From Akkermansia sp. (GTDB lineage: Bacteria; Verrucomicrobiota; Verrucomicrobiia; Verrucomicrobiales; Akkermansiaceae), in NCBI GenBank assembly GCA_017435505.1, contig JAFSEZ010000016.1:1-40276 (forward strand): DNA of 40,276 nucleotides, in the 5' to 3' direction. Below are positions 7,877-17,234 of this stretch, piece by piece. The notes under the pieces were generated by a model. It did not search any database. It saw nothing but the letters and a program-made list of their open reading frames with translations, and was not told where the DNA came from. Both the position numbers and the translations under genes were made by a program. Every line of letters starts with the position of its first letter. Position 1 is the first letter of the stretch.

Positions 7877-8818
7877 ATGAGTATGGTGATAGCAGAGCAC
7901 TTACACAAGACCTTTGGTCGTTTTGTCGCGGTGAGAGACGCGAGCTTTTCAATAGATAAGGGTGAAATCGTCGGTTTCCTAGGGCCGAACGGAGCGGGCA
8001 AGACCACCACCATGAAGATGATTACAGGGTATTTGCCGCCCACGGCAGGTACGGCCAGCATTGCCGGTTTTGACGTTCTGAAAAATCCCTTGGAAGCACG
8101 CCGGCACATGGGCTACATGCCCGAAAATGTACCTTTGTACGATGATATGCGGGTGTACGAATACTTGGAATACCGCGCCCGGTTAAAAGGCATTTGCGGC
8201 TCCTCCGTACGCCAGCAAATAGCATTTGTGATTGACCGCTGCGGCCTGGAGCCGAAACGCAAGAACATGATCAGCACGCTCTCCAAGGGATACCGCCAGC
8301 GAGTCGGCCTGGCAGATGCCCTGCTGGGCAATCCTGATTTGCTGATTCTGGATGAACCGACAAACGGTTTGGATCCCAACCAAATACGACAAATCCGCGA
8401 GCTGGTGCGCTCCCTGGCAGAAGATCACACCGTTATTCTTTCCACCCACATCCTGAGTGAGGTAGAGCAAATTTGCAACAAGGTTATCATCATTGATCAA
8501 GGCGACATCAAAGCCGCCGACACTCCGGCAAACTTGACACACGGATTACGTGCTGCCGGGCGTGTTTCCATCGAATTCAAGGGAGATTTGGAGTGTGTGG
8601 TCAAAGAATTGGAGGCGTTTGCGCCTGTCAAGAAAGTCATACACGAAGAGACGCTTCCCGGTGGTTGGCACCGCTTGATTGTACGCGCAGAACCCGGCAC
8701 GGACACGCGAGAAAAAGCAGCAGCCATTATTGCTTCGCACTCTTTCCCGATGCGCCACATTTACCGCCACATTCCTAATCTGGAAGATGTGTTCGTGGAA
8801 ATGACACGCCGCGACTAA
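7877..8818 (+). CDS. ABC transporter ATP-binding protein, GldA-like
   Basis: A 313-residue ABC ATPase. Walker A is GPNGAGKT (36-43), the signature region is LSKGYRQRVGLA (starting L135), and Walker B is LLILDEPTNGLDP. The signature is the LSKGY variant common in ABC-2 exporters of the GldA/NatA type. It is followed by the H-loop segment STHILSEVEQ and a C-terminal regulatory extension. The next three genes encode an ABC-2 permease, a GldG-like protein and a DUF4340 protein, so this ATPase should power that membrane complex. In Bacteroidetes the GldA/F/G proteins are linked to gliding, but the same set occurs in non-gliding phyla, where its cargo is unknown. Confidence 0.92.
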   Translation: MSMVIAEHLHKTFGRFVAVRDASFSIDKGEIVGFLGPNGAGKTTTMKMITGYLPPTAGTASIAGFDVLKNPLEARRHMGYMPENVPLYDDMRVYEYLEYRARLKGICGSSVRQQIAFVIDRCGLEPKRKNMISTLSKGYRQRVGLADALLGNPDLLILDEPTNGLDPNQIRQIRELVRSLAEDHTVILSTHILSEVEQICNKVIIIDQGDIKAADTPANLTHGLRAAGRVSIEFKGDLECVVKELEAFAPVKKVIHEETLPGGWHRLIVRAEPGTDTREKAAAIIASHSFPMRHIYRHIPNLEDVFVEMTRRD

Positions 8819-8852
8819 TGCTATCACACTCATCTCATTCCTACAAAGAAAC

Positions 8853-9674
8853 ATGGACGAATCAACAGACACCGTAAAACGCACACGCAGTTATTTAGCG
8901 ACGCTGCGTACCATCTACGGAAAAGAACTCAAAGCATTTTTGGGCACGCCATTCGGTTGGGTTGTGCTGGCCTGCACCATGGGATTGCAAGGATTCTGTC
9001 TACAGGCAGTTCTGCAAATCATGAGCAAAGCCACAGGAGAAGGCGTGATGTACTACATGCTCAGCAACGTGAACTTCTGGTTTTATTTCATCTTCATCTT
9101 CCCGCTTATCACCATGCGTAGCCTGGCAGAAGAAGAGAGACAGGGAACCCTTGAGGGCTTGCTCACAGCACCTGTCACTACCGCTCAAATTGTGCTCGGC
9201 AAATATTTTGCCGCCTACACTTTCTACCTGATATTGTGGTTACCTATGCTTCTTTATCCTTGGATGAGCGATTTGGGCAACATGTACACCAGCATGCGCT
9301 ATGGCATTGACCCGGAGGGCCGCATCGTCTACCGTCTTGCAGACTGGGTAGGCCCCTATTGCATTTTAGCACTCAGCGGTGCCTTTTTCATCGCCCTGGG
9401 CATTTTGTGCTCGGCCATGACCCGCAGCCAGATTATTGCAGGCATTCTCTCCACCTGTCTCATGATTACATACTACTTCATGGGACGCGTTACTGAGCTG
9501 TGGGGTGAATTTCCCGCAGCGCCGGCTTTTCACTATCTTTCCATCACAGAACAAATCAGCGCCTTTTCGCGCGGACTTATTGACACGCGCCCGGTAGTGC
9601 TCTACCTGACGCTGACGATTCTCACCTTAGCGCTCACAAAGCGAGTTGTAGACTACCGCCGTTGGAGACGCTGA
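8853..9674 (+). CDS. ABC-2 type permease, GldF-like
   Basis: A 273-residue inner-membrane protein with about six hydrophobic segments (first near residues 29-48, last near 245-262). The phrase TMRSLAEEERQGTLEGLLTAPVT in the second loop is typical of ABC-2 permeases of the GldF/NosY type. It lies 34 nt after the ATPase gene and 33 nt before the GldG-like gene. It is expected to form the membrane channel with the ATPase encoded upstream. Substrate unknown. Confidence 0.9.
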   Translation: MDESTDTVKRTRSYLATLRTIYGKELKAFLGTPFGWVVLACTMGLQGFCLQAVLQIMSKATGEGVMYYMLSNVNFWFYFIFIFPLITMRSLAEEERQGTLEGLLTAPVTTAQIVLGKYFAAYTFYLILWLPMLLYPWMSDLGNMYTSMRYGIDPEGRIVYRLADWVGPYCILALSGAFFIALGILCSAMTRSQIIAGILSTCLMITYYFMGRVTELWGEFPAAPAFHYLSITEQISAFSRGLIDTRPVVLYLTLTILTLALTKRVVDYRRWRR

Positions 9675-9707
9675 ACACTGACCCCCATCCCCCCTTTTTT
9701 ACCTGAT

Positions 9708-11231
9708 ATGAGCAAGAGTGAATTTACCGGGCATCCGGATGCCAAACGCCCCAAAGGCAACCCCTTGGCTTGGATTAATCTGATTCTGCTGAGCATTATT
9801 GTCATTGCATGCAACTACATAGGTTGCAATGAATATGGCCGCAAGGACCTGACAGAAGAACAGCGCTACACCATTTCTGAGCGCACTATCAACGTGCTCT
9901 CCAGCGAGCGCGTACAAAAGAGAGAAACGCCCATCCGCATTATCTTTGCGTTCAAGCGCTCCACACCCAACTACTCCCGCATGTATTCCCTGCTGGAGGA
10001 GTACATCCGCTATGGTAAGGGGAAAATCCAGGTGGAATGCTTTGACCCCATGCGCCAGCCGAACCGCGCCCGCGAAATCTCCCAAATTTACGGGGTTGAT
10101 TTCAACCAAAATCTCTGCGTGATAGATGCCCGCAAAGACCACACCATCTCCCTCAAAACATTTGAGGAAGACAAGAGCGACCGCAAGCATGTGCGCATTC
10201 GTCCCGGTGCAACATTCATCAAATATGAGACCCTGCCCGATGAGACGAAGCGAGCCGTGGCTCTTATGATGGATGAAGTGGTGTGCTCTGCCATCACCGA
10301 GGCGGTGGAAGGCGATATGCGCCACATGTATGTTGTGGAGGGCAAAGGGGGCGTATCCCGCGATGATCAGGAATTACTGGAAAGCATCGGACAAATCACC
10401 AACTCACTGAATATTCAGCTTTCATGGGTAAATATAGCAGAGGTAGAAATGCTACCCACCAACGCGGAAGGCTTGCTGATTGTTTCCCCGCAAACGGATT
10501 TCACCGATGATGAGATGCGTGTAGTGCGGGAGTTTTGGGAGAGAGATGGCCGCAACACTCTCTTTGTCGCGCTGGATCCCAATAACACCAAATTGCCGCG
10601 ACTCTATCGCTTCCTCCGCGAGCAAGGCATCCGCCCCAATGCAGACCGTGTACTGCTGCGCGACCGCAAGCGCGCTTACTATGATATCTCTGCCGTGTTC
10701 CCCAAGGGCTTGAACTGTACTCGCAGCTTCTGGAATGGCACCACCCACGTGGAAGGCCAATCCATGTCCCTCACCCTGGAACACGGGGATGAAAACATGG
10801 CGGCAATTCGGAAACTCACGGCATACCCTCTGCTCATGACGACAGCAGAATACTACGGTGAAACACGCAGCGACTTAGAGCCCTCCTTTACACCGCAAGA
10901 AGACAGAGAAGGCCCGCTTTGCCTGGAAGCCGCCGTAACCCGAGGGAATACACGCGATCCCAACAATTTATCCACCCTCGTGGTGCTCGGAAACATTGAA
11001 ATGCTCTCCAAAGAAAACGCCCGCACAGAGCAACGCGATTACATGCGCACACTCTGGGCATGGATGAGCCACCGCCCCGAATACTCCGGCAAGAGTGCCA
11101 ACCAAGACTTAACCATGAAAATCGACCTCAACCGCCACTCCCGCAATGCGGTAGAATACCTGACCCTGATTTTCATGCCTCTATTCGCACTCTTGATTGC
11201 CTTTGCTATTTGGAATGTGCGCCGCCACTAA
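9708..11231 (+). CDS. GldG-like auxiliary protein of an ABC-2 transport system
   Basis: A 507-residue protein with one transmembrane helix near the N-terminus (about 18-38), a large extracytoplasmic region and a second helix at the C-terminus (about 483-502, followed by a basic tail). This is the topology of GldG-family ABC auxiliary proteins. The early segment LTEEQRYTISERTINVLSS and the repeated-looking alpha/beta periplasmic part agree with this family. The C-terminal helix would hold it next to the GldF-like permease. Its biochemical role is not known even in better studied members. Confidence 0.85.
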   Translation: MSKSEFTGHPDAKRPKGNPLAWINLILLSIIVIACNYIGCNEYGRKDLTEEQRYTISERTINVLSSERVQKRETPIRIIFAFKRSTPNYSRMYSLLEEYIRYGKGKIQVECFDPMRQPNRAREISQIYGVDFNQNLCVIDARKDHTISLKTFEEDKSDRKHVRIRPGATFIKYETLPDETKRAVALMMDEVVCSAITEAVEGDMRHMYVVEGKGGVSRDDQELLESIGQITNSLNIQLSWVNIAEVEMLPTNAEGLLIVSPQTDFTDDEMRVVREFWERDGRNTLFVALDPNNTKLPRLYRFLREQGIRPNADRVLLRDRKRAYYDISAVFPKGLNCTRSFWNGTTHVEGQSMSLTLEHGDENMAAIRKLTAYPLLMTTAEYYGETRSDLEPSFTPQEDREGPLCLEAAVTRGNTRDPNNLSTLVVLGNIEMLSKENARTEQRDYMRTLWAWMSHRPEYSGKSANQDLTMKIDLNRHSRNAVEYLTLIFMPLFALLIAFAIWNVRRH

Positions 11232-11249
11232 CCGAAATAAAGCCGAAAG

Positions 11250-13514
11250 ATGAGAATATTATCCACCATCATACTGACATTGCTTGCAGCACTGTGTGTG
11301 ACTGCGGCTGTGTTCCTTGCAGTGGACGGCAACATCGCGCGCCTAACGGGGTGGTATCATTTCAAACCGGGCATGCCGCTCTTTTCTGAAGAAAATACGA
11401 ATCAACTCAAAGATGTATCGTGGATGCGTATAGAATCCTTGCACGATCGTATTGAATGCACGCGCAAAGAAGATGGAACCTGGTGGATAACCAAACCTTT
11501 CCACGATCGCATGAAACAAGACGCCGCCCAGGCCATTCTGGGATTTACCGGCACTGCAAAGGTGGTGGATACATTGCCCCTCAACAAGGTTACCCGCGGC
11601 AGCATGCGTGAATTCGGTGTTGAAACAGCACCCCATAAAATAACACTCAAGGTCCCCACCAATGATGGAGATCACAGCACGATTGCCCGCTACACGTTGG
11701 GAAGCGTATCTCCTTGGTTCGCGGATGCAGAAGATGGCGAGAATCTACTCCCGACAACATACCTGCGTACGGATTTTTATGGGAGGGATAAGCGCATACA
11801 TGTTGTAACCGGTAACATTTTGAGCATCTTCCGCAATGGGCTTGCCGCTCTGCGCGACCCGCACCCCCTGCTCTTTTCTCCGGCGCAAGTACGCAAGTTC
11901 ACAATCACTTCTGCACACGACAAAGCAAAGCCACTCGTTGTTCAACGAGCCAGTGCAGAATCACCTTGGAATATCACCTCTCCCAATTTGACAGGCGCCG
12001 GTCAGGACAGGGTGAACAATCTCATCGCGGATTTGGCTTCCTTAGAAGCAATGCGGGTTGATGATGCGGCATCTGTTCAATTGCCGGCCAAGCCCATGTT
12101 CATCATTGAACTGATTATAGAAGGCCAGGAGAAGCCAACAGTGCTCAAACTCTATGCTCCTTTCACGCCTGATACCGGCGATCAAATGGTGAGCTATGCC
12201 ACAGTAGACGATCGGCCGGTTGTTTTCACCTTGCAAGCAGAGCCGAAGGTGCGCCGCAAAGGAAGCTACGCCGCTATTGTGAACTCCATCTGCCAACTTC
12301 CTGTGCTGCCGGAGAAAGCAATGGCTCAAATCCTCTCCGGAGCCGGTACGGTCTATACATCCGATTTGCCGCTTAGTTTGGAAAAACTGCGCACCATGCA
12401 GTTTACCGACATCAAAGCAGAAGACATCGAACGCGTAGCGCTGCGTTCCCGATTTGCCCCCTGGCCCCTGCGAATTCTGCGTATACCGGGTGACGCCGAA
12501 AGTGAAGTTGCAGACACTTGGATGTACTCTGCCGCAGGCCATGGGTACAAAGAAGCAGAAAAAGATGTTGTGGAGCGACTTCTGAAGAGTCTCAGCGGCG
12601 TACCTGTAGCCGGATTTGTTGAAGACATAGCCCCCGGAGGTGATGTGCACGCAGCCATGGCACGACATGGGCTGAACGCACCTGATTATGTGCTCTCTGT
12701 GCTACCGCGCCCCTGCGCGGTGCGAACCACCCTTTTCGGCCAAGATTTGTCCCTCGTGCGCGACCGCGCACCGCGTACATACCTCATCAAACGCAATGCA
12801 GACCCCACAACGGGGCGCGGGCATTGGATTGGTATGGAAATGGGAACCAGTTCTATTTACCAACTGAGCACCAAGTTGACCCGCAATTTCTCCATGAGCT
12901 CGGAAAATTGGAAACACAGAAATATTTTACATTTCCCCATGTCTGCCTTGCGCAAACTTACCTTGGGGTTCAGCACTGCGCCTTTAGAGTTGGAGTATGA
13001 CTACATTGGCGAGACCTGGGCAGGCAAACTCAATGGAGAGGATGTCACGCCGCGAATCAATCCGCACCGAGCAGAAAATTACGTACGCCAGTTGCAAAAG
13101 CTAAAGGCTTTCCAATGGCTGTATGAAGGTGAACCCAACGCCACCCATGCATTAAACAACCCGGTATTTTACGTCAGGTTGGATTTGGAGCTAACCGACT
13201 ATTCCGACGCAGAAGCAATTGTCATCGAACAACCGACAGACGTAGACAATGTAAGCTTGGAAGATGTAGATGGCTCTCGCCGCAAACTGGCAGAAAAAAT
13301 GCTTTTAGAAGAGGACGAAATGGCAGAAACCATGAGAAAAGTAGCCCTAGCCGAGCGTAAGACTCATAAACAGACAATCACCATTGAGATTGCTCCTGCA
13401 GATAATCGCTCTGACAAGCCCATTTTCTACGGCCGAATCCGCGAAACAGGAGCCCTCTTTACACTCCAATTCAACGATGCTCAATCGCTCGCCGGAAGCA
13501 TCCTTGATATGTAA
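11250..13514 (+). CDS. DUF4340 protein, partner of the GldA/F/G-like exporter
   Basis: A 754-residue protein with an N-terminal hydrophobic segment (about residues 4-26) that works as a signal anchor, followed by a long extracytoplasmic part. The opening (SWMRIESLHDRIECTRKEDGTWWITKPFHDRMKQ) has the pattern of the DUF4340 repeat: a short beta segment, then a dW.i..P step. Similar units appear again after residue 200 and residue 360. Genes of this family very often follow GldG-like genes, as here (18-nt gap), so it is probably the external component of the same complex. No catalytic motif is visible. Confidence 0.8.
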   Translation: MRILSTIILTLLAALCVTAAVFLAVDGNIARLTGWYHFKPGMPLFSEENTNQLKDVSWMRIESLHDRIECTRKEDGTWWITKPFHDRMKQDAAQAILGFTGTAKVVDTLPLNKVTRGSMREFGVETAPHKITLKVPTNDGDHSTIARYTLGSVSPWFADAEDGENLLPTTYLRTDFYGRDKRIHVVTGNILSIFRNGLAALRDPHPLLFSPAQVRKFTITSAHDKAKPLVVQRASAESPWNITSPNLTGAGQDRVNNLIADLASLEAMRVDDAASVQLPAKPMFIIELIIEGQEKPTVLKLYAPFTPDTGDQMVSYATVDDRPVVFTLQAEPKVRRKGSYAAIVNSICQLPVLPEKAMAQILSGAGTVYTSDLPLSLEKLRTMQFTDIKAEDIERVALRSRFAPWPLRILRIPGDAESEVADTWMYSAAGHGYKEAEKDVVERLLKSLSGVPVAGFVEDIAPGGDVHAAMARHGLNAPDYVLSVLPRPCAVRTTLFGQDLSLVRDRAPRTYLIKRNADPTTGRGHWIGMEMGTSSIYQLSTKLTRNFSMSSENWKHRNILHFPMSALRKLTLGFSTAPLELEYDYIGETWAGKLNGEDVTPRINPHRAENYVRQLQKLKAFQWLYEGEPNATHALNNPVFYVRLDLELTDYSDAEAIVIEQPTDVDNVSLEDVDGSRRKLAEKMLLEEDEMAETMRKVALAERKTHKQTITIEIAPADNRSDKPIFYGRIRETGALFTLQFNDAQSLAGSILDM

Positions 13515-13549
13515 TCTCCCCTATCACTTCAGCAAACCAACACACAAAA

Positions 13550-15385
13550 ATGAACAAGCACATCCTGACTAGCATCCTCATATCAGCACTCGTATGGCCG
13601 GCTTTCTCAGCGAATCCGCCCAAGCCTTGTGGCGCCGTCCCCACACCACAACAAGTAGACTGGCTACGCATGGAATGGTATGGCTTCGTTCACTTTGGTC
13701 TCAATACCTACACAGGTAGAGAATGGGGATATGGTGATGAAGATCCGAAGCAGTTTAACCCGTCGGAGTTTGATGCCTCCGCCATTGCCGCCACATTCAA
13801 AAAAGCCGGCATGACCGGCATGATTTATACGGCAAAACATCACGATGGATGGTGTGCCTGGCCCAGCAGCTCTACCAAACACAACATCAAAAAAGCCGCT
13901 TGGAAAAAAGGAAAAGGAGATGTGGTGAAAGAATTTGCCAAAGCATGCAAAAAACACGGCATCAAATTTGGTGTCTACATCTCTCCTTGGGATCGCAACT
14001 GTGCAGACTATGGTAACAAGGGCTATCTGCGAGTTTACTACAAGCAGATTCAGGAATTGCTGACCCAATATGGCCCGGTATTTGAAATTTGGTTTGATGG
14101 AGCCAACGGAGGCGACGGTTACTATGGCGGGGCGCGTGAGCGCCGCAATATCGGCAATGCGAGTGATTATTATGATTTTCCTCAAATTGTCAAAAACATC
14201 CGCAGGATGCAGCCGGATTGTATCATCTGGGGCGCAGGACAGCACGGAGATGTCAAATGGGGTGGTTCTGAAAAGGGGCATGTCAAATACCCCTGCTGGA
14301 ATGTCATCAAGAAAGACACCCCCGATGAGCGTTGGATTTCACTGGAAGGCGATACCCCCATCAACCGTGCCGGTTGGTTCTGGCATAGCAACCAGGCCTC
14401 CAAGGTAAAATCACCGGAGCACTTGATGCAAGTGTACCTGGATAGCGTGGGCCGAGGCGCTAATCTCATCTTGAATTTGGCACCGGATAAAACAGGGCGT
14501 TTGGATGCAGCGGATGTTGAATCTCTCCTTACCTTTGGAAAAATGCGCAAAGCATTACTAGCCAAAGATTATGCATTGGGAGCAAAAGCCAGCGCAAACA
14601 CCGTGCGAGGGAACGACCCGGCCTTTGGCGCAGATAAACTGACGGATGGAGACATTGAAAGCTATTGGTGCCCCAATGATGGAGAAAACACCGGCTCCAT
14701 CGAAATCCAGTTGCCCACACCTGCTACATTTGATGTAGTGCGCGTTCGCGAACAAATACGATTGGGGCAGCGCGTATCGGCATTCTCGATAGATGCCTTT
14801 ATTGATGGTCAATGGCAGGAAATTGACGGTGCCGGGCAAACGATCGGCAACCAGGTATTGCGCAAGCTGGATGCTCCCGTAACGACAGACCGCGTGCGAC
14901 TCAATATCAAAGCTTCGCGCGCTTGTCCCTGCATTTCCGAGCTGTCACTACTGCGCATGCCTGATACCTCAGGAAGCCTCGCAGAAGAATACGTCTTTGC
15001 CTACAATGCCGACAAGAAAAATTGGGATGTGTCCCCCGCAGCGGCTAGCGCAGCTTTTGACAACAACCCCGATAGCTTCTGGCAGGGAGGCAAGGATGAA
15101 GCAATTGTCGTGGATATGAAGAAGACTATCAAAGTGTCCTCTTTCTCCTACCTGCCCCGCCAGGACGGCAAACTGCAAAACATGACAGACAGCTTTGAAT
15201 TTGCCACCAGTACCGATGGCAAAAACTGGAAAACCATCAAGGGCGAGTTCTCCAACTTGCGAGCAAACCCCATTGAACTGACGGTGGAATTACCCGCACC
15301 CACGGATGCTCGTTATTTCCGTTTCACACCCACACGAGCCTTGGAAGGCAATGGGGCATCTGCCGCCGAAATCAATGTAAAATAA
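13550..15385 (+). CDS. Secreted GH29 alpha-L-fucosidase with two discoidin-type modules
   Basis: A 611-residue protein. Residues 1 to about 21 form a signal peptide (ends FSA). The GH29 catalytic domain follows (about 30-335), with the opening WYGFVHFGLNTY, the TAKHHDGWCAWPS motif and the nucleophile in EIWFDGANG (D183). After it come two F5/8 type C (discoidin-like) modules, about 345-455 (FGADKLTDGDIESYWCP) and 475-611 (AFDNNPDSFWQGG). These usually bind glycans. The enzyme should release fucose from external glycans such as mucin or milk oligosaccharides; the linkage preference (the subfamily looks like the 1,3/1,4 type) is inferred. It lies 35 nt after the DUF4340 gene and 6 nt before prmA, an unexpected place for a CAZyme. 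Confidence 0.92.
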   Translation: MNKHILTSILISALVWPAFSANPPKPCGAVPTPQQVDWLRMEWYGFVHFGLNTYTGREWGYGDEDPKQFNPSEFDASAIAATFKKAGMTGMIYTAKHHDGWCAWPSSSTKHNIKKAAWKKGKGDVVKEFAKACKKHGIKFGVYISPWDRNCADYGNKGYLRVYYKQIQELLTQYGPVFEIWFDGANGGDGYYGGARERRNIGNASDYYDFPQIVKNIRRMQPDCIIWGAGQHGDVKWGGSEKGHVKYPCWNVIKKDTPDERWISLEGDTPINRAGWFWHSNQASKVKSPEHLMQVYLDSVGRGANLILNLAPDKTGRLDAADVESLLTFGKMRKALLAKDYALGAKASANTVRGNDPAFGADKLTDGDIESYWCPNDGENTGSIEIQLPTPATFDVVRVREQIRLGQRVSAFSIDAFIDGQWQEIDGAGQTIGNQVLRKLDAPVTTDRVRLNIKASRACPCISELSLLRMPDTSGSLAEEYVFAYNADKKNWDVSPAAASAAFDNNPDSFWQGGKDEAIVVDMKKTIKVSSFSYLPRQDGKLQNMTDSFEFATSTDGKNWKTIKGEFSNLRANPIELTVELPAPTDARYFRFTPTRALEGNGASAAEINVK

Positions 15386-15391
15386 ATCATC

Positions 15392-16240
15392 ATGTGGTTA
15401 TGGCACAAAATTGTTCCTCGTCATGAGGAAGCAAAGTGGCAGGATATCACGGTCAACATGCCGGGTGCTGTGCTTTCTGCGGAATTCAACGCGCAGAAAG
15501 TACGCGTAGAGGTATATACCGAAACAGCAGAGGAAGCATTTGTTCTGCAAGCATGTTACGGTGGCACAACAGAACAGTTGAAAGATGTTGATTGGGTAGC
15601 AGCGACTGCACCGGAAAATACACCACCCTTGCTCATTCGCGATAAAATCGTCATTTCAGCAAGCGACCAACCGGAAGTATTGGAAGACTTGCGCCACAAA
15701 TACCCTCACCGCATCATCCTCACCTTCCCGGCAGAAATGGCCTTTGGGACCGGCAACCACGCCACGACATCCACGTGCCTGCGTATGCTGTGTGATGAAG
15801 CCAAAAATCGCAAGGATCCGTGGACGCTCACGGATATTGGTTGCGGCACGGGAGTCCTCGCGCTGGCCGGTCTGCGCTTGGGCGCCGCATCTGCTGTCAG
15901 CTTTGACTTTGATCCCAAAGCCGTAGAGGTAGCAGAACGCAACATCATACGCAATGGTGGTGCAGATAATCTGAAGCTCTTTCAGGCAGATATTTTTGAG
16001 TGGCAACCGGCCCGCGGAGAACGCGCAGATGTTGTCCTGGCAAACCTTTTCTCTACGGTGCTGCAAAAGGCATTCCCCCGAATCCTGCCCGCCATGAAAC
16101 CGGGAGCCGTGCTGATTATTTCCGGCATTCTCAATACGCAGGCAGAAGAAACACTGGCCGCTGCAGAAGCCGCCGGGCTCCGCACGCTTAAAGTTGTATC
16201 CCGTGGCAAGTGGACAACGGCTAAACTCACCAACGCATGA
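15392..16240 (+). CDS. prmA: Ribosomal protein L11 methyltransferase
   Basis: A 282-residue SAM-dependent methyltransferase that trimethylates ribosomal protein L11. The N-terminal substrate-recognition part is followed by the family motif AFGTGNHATTSTCL and the SAM-binding loop DIGCGTG (148-154). The acidic motif DFDPKAVEVAERN and the active-site VLANLF come next. The start at 15392 lies only 6 nt after the fucosidase stop. The stop overlaps the tsaB start (ATGA), so translation is probably coupled. Confidence 0.92.
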   Translation: MWLWHKIVPRHEEAKWQDITVNMPGAVLSAEFNAQKVRVEVYTETAEEAFVLQACYGGTTEQLKDVDWVAATAPENTPPLLIRDKIVISASDQPEVLEDLRHKYPHRIILTFPAEMAFGTGNHATTSTCLRMLCDEAKNRKDPWTLTDIGCGTGVLALAGLRLGAASAVSFDFDPKAVEVAERNIIRNGGADNLKLFQADIFEWQPARGERADVVLANLFSTVLQKAFPRILPAMKPGAVLIISGILNTQAEETLAAAEAAGLRTLKVVSRGKWTTAKLTNA

Positions 16241-16872
16241 TTAGCATAGCCATAGAGACTTCAACACCGCAGGCATCTCTGTGCCTGGCAGAGGATGGAG
16301 TGATTCTCAGCACAGCCGGTTGGTCTACGGAGCGTAATCATGATGCGCACCTCTTCCCGGCTTTGCAGCAAGTAATGGACATTCTGGGAAATCGCAAGCC
16401 GGACTGGGTTCTGGTTGGGAGTGGCCCCGGAAGCTATGGCGGCGTGAGAGTCGCATTGGCCGCAGCTGTGGGCATCTGTACCGTGACAGGTGCACGAACC
16501 GTTGCCATCTGCTCCTGGGAAGCGTTGGCGCACGGAGAGGCGAGCATTGTGTCCGATGCTCGGAGAGGAGGGTGGACGCTTCGCCGCCCGGATGCTTCCA
16601 TTTCCGTCATCTCATCTGATGAATTGCGCCAACTCGCAGCTGATGCACACACATTGCTCTACTCTACAGAGAGTGCCGAAAAAATGCAACAAGTGGGTGT
16701 TTGCGTGGACAAGAGCGGCCTTATCCCCACTGCCGAGCAACTTGTGCGCGTGTGGCACAGCTTAAATGCCGAAGAACGAGAAGCCCGGGCATCCTTGCCG
16801 GCAGAGCCCATCTACGTACGCCCGCCCCACATTACAGAAGCCAAGCGTAAACCTTGGGAGATTCGCCCCTAA
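16237..16872 (+). CDS. tsaB: tRNA t6A synthesis protein TsaB
   Basis: A 211-residue ASKHA-fold protein, the non-catalytic partner of TsaD in making threonylcarbamoyladenosine at position 37 of ANN-decoding tRNAs. The N-terminus MISIAIETSTPQASLCLAEDG and the signature GSGPGSYGGVRVA (about 62-74) are diagnostic. The length is normal for the family. It begins inside the prmA stop codon with a 4-nt overlap. Confidence 0.92.
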   Translation: MISIAIETSTPQASLCLAEDGVILSTAGWSTERNHDAHLFPALQQVMDILGNRKPDWVLVGSGPGSYGGVRVALAAAVGICTVTGARTVAICSWEALAHGEASIVSDARRGGWTLRRPDASISVISSDELRQLAADAHTLLYSTESAEKMQQVGVCVDKSGLIPTAEQLVRVWHSLNAEEREARASLPAEPIYVRPPHITEAKRKPWEIRP

Positions 16873-16883
16873 ACACACTCACG

Positions 16884-17234
16884 ATGAACACCGAATCTAC
16901 AGAGATTGTGCACGAATGCCAGCGGTGCGGCGCTTGCTGCCGCTGGGAGGGGGATGTCTGTCTCACAGATGCTGATATCACCGCCATTGCCGATTACCTG
17001 AGGATGAAAGAGGTGGATTTCATCAATGAATACTGCCACTTACAGCGCAATCGCCGCGGACTATCCCTGATAGATGCGCCTGATGGAGCCTGCATCATGC
17101 TGACAAAGGACAACGCTTGCCGTATTCAGGAGGTAAAACCCATTCAATGCCGCGATTTCCCTTTCAAATGGAACTTCCCCGGGTGGGAAAAGAGATGCCC
17201 CGGAGCAAAGTGTAAAAATACACCGACATCATGA
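16884..17234 (+). CDS. YkgJ-type Cys-cluster protein
   Basis: A 116-residue protein with the CxxCxxCC motif of the YkgJ/UPF0153 family (C12, C15, C18, C19). Further cysteines follow in GACIMLTKDNACRIQEV, PIQCRDFPF and CPGAKC. The family is annotated as metal (Zn or Fe) or Fe-S binding; the molecular function is not established. The start is placed at the ATG at 16884, directly before the motif; an upstream in-frame GTG at 16854 would overlap tsaB. Its stop overlaps the start of the large ABC gene by 4 nt. Confidence 0.85.
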   Translation: MNTESTEIVHECQRCGACCRWEGDVCLTDADITAIADYLRMKEVDFINEYCHLQRNRRGLSLIDAPDGACIMLTKDNACRIQEVKPIQCRDFPFKWNFPGWEKRCPGAKCKNTPTS

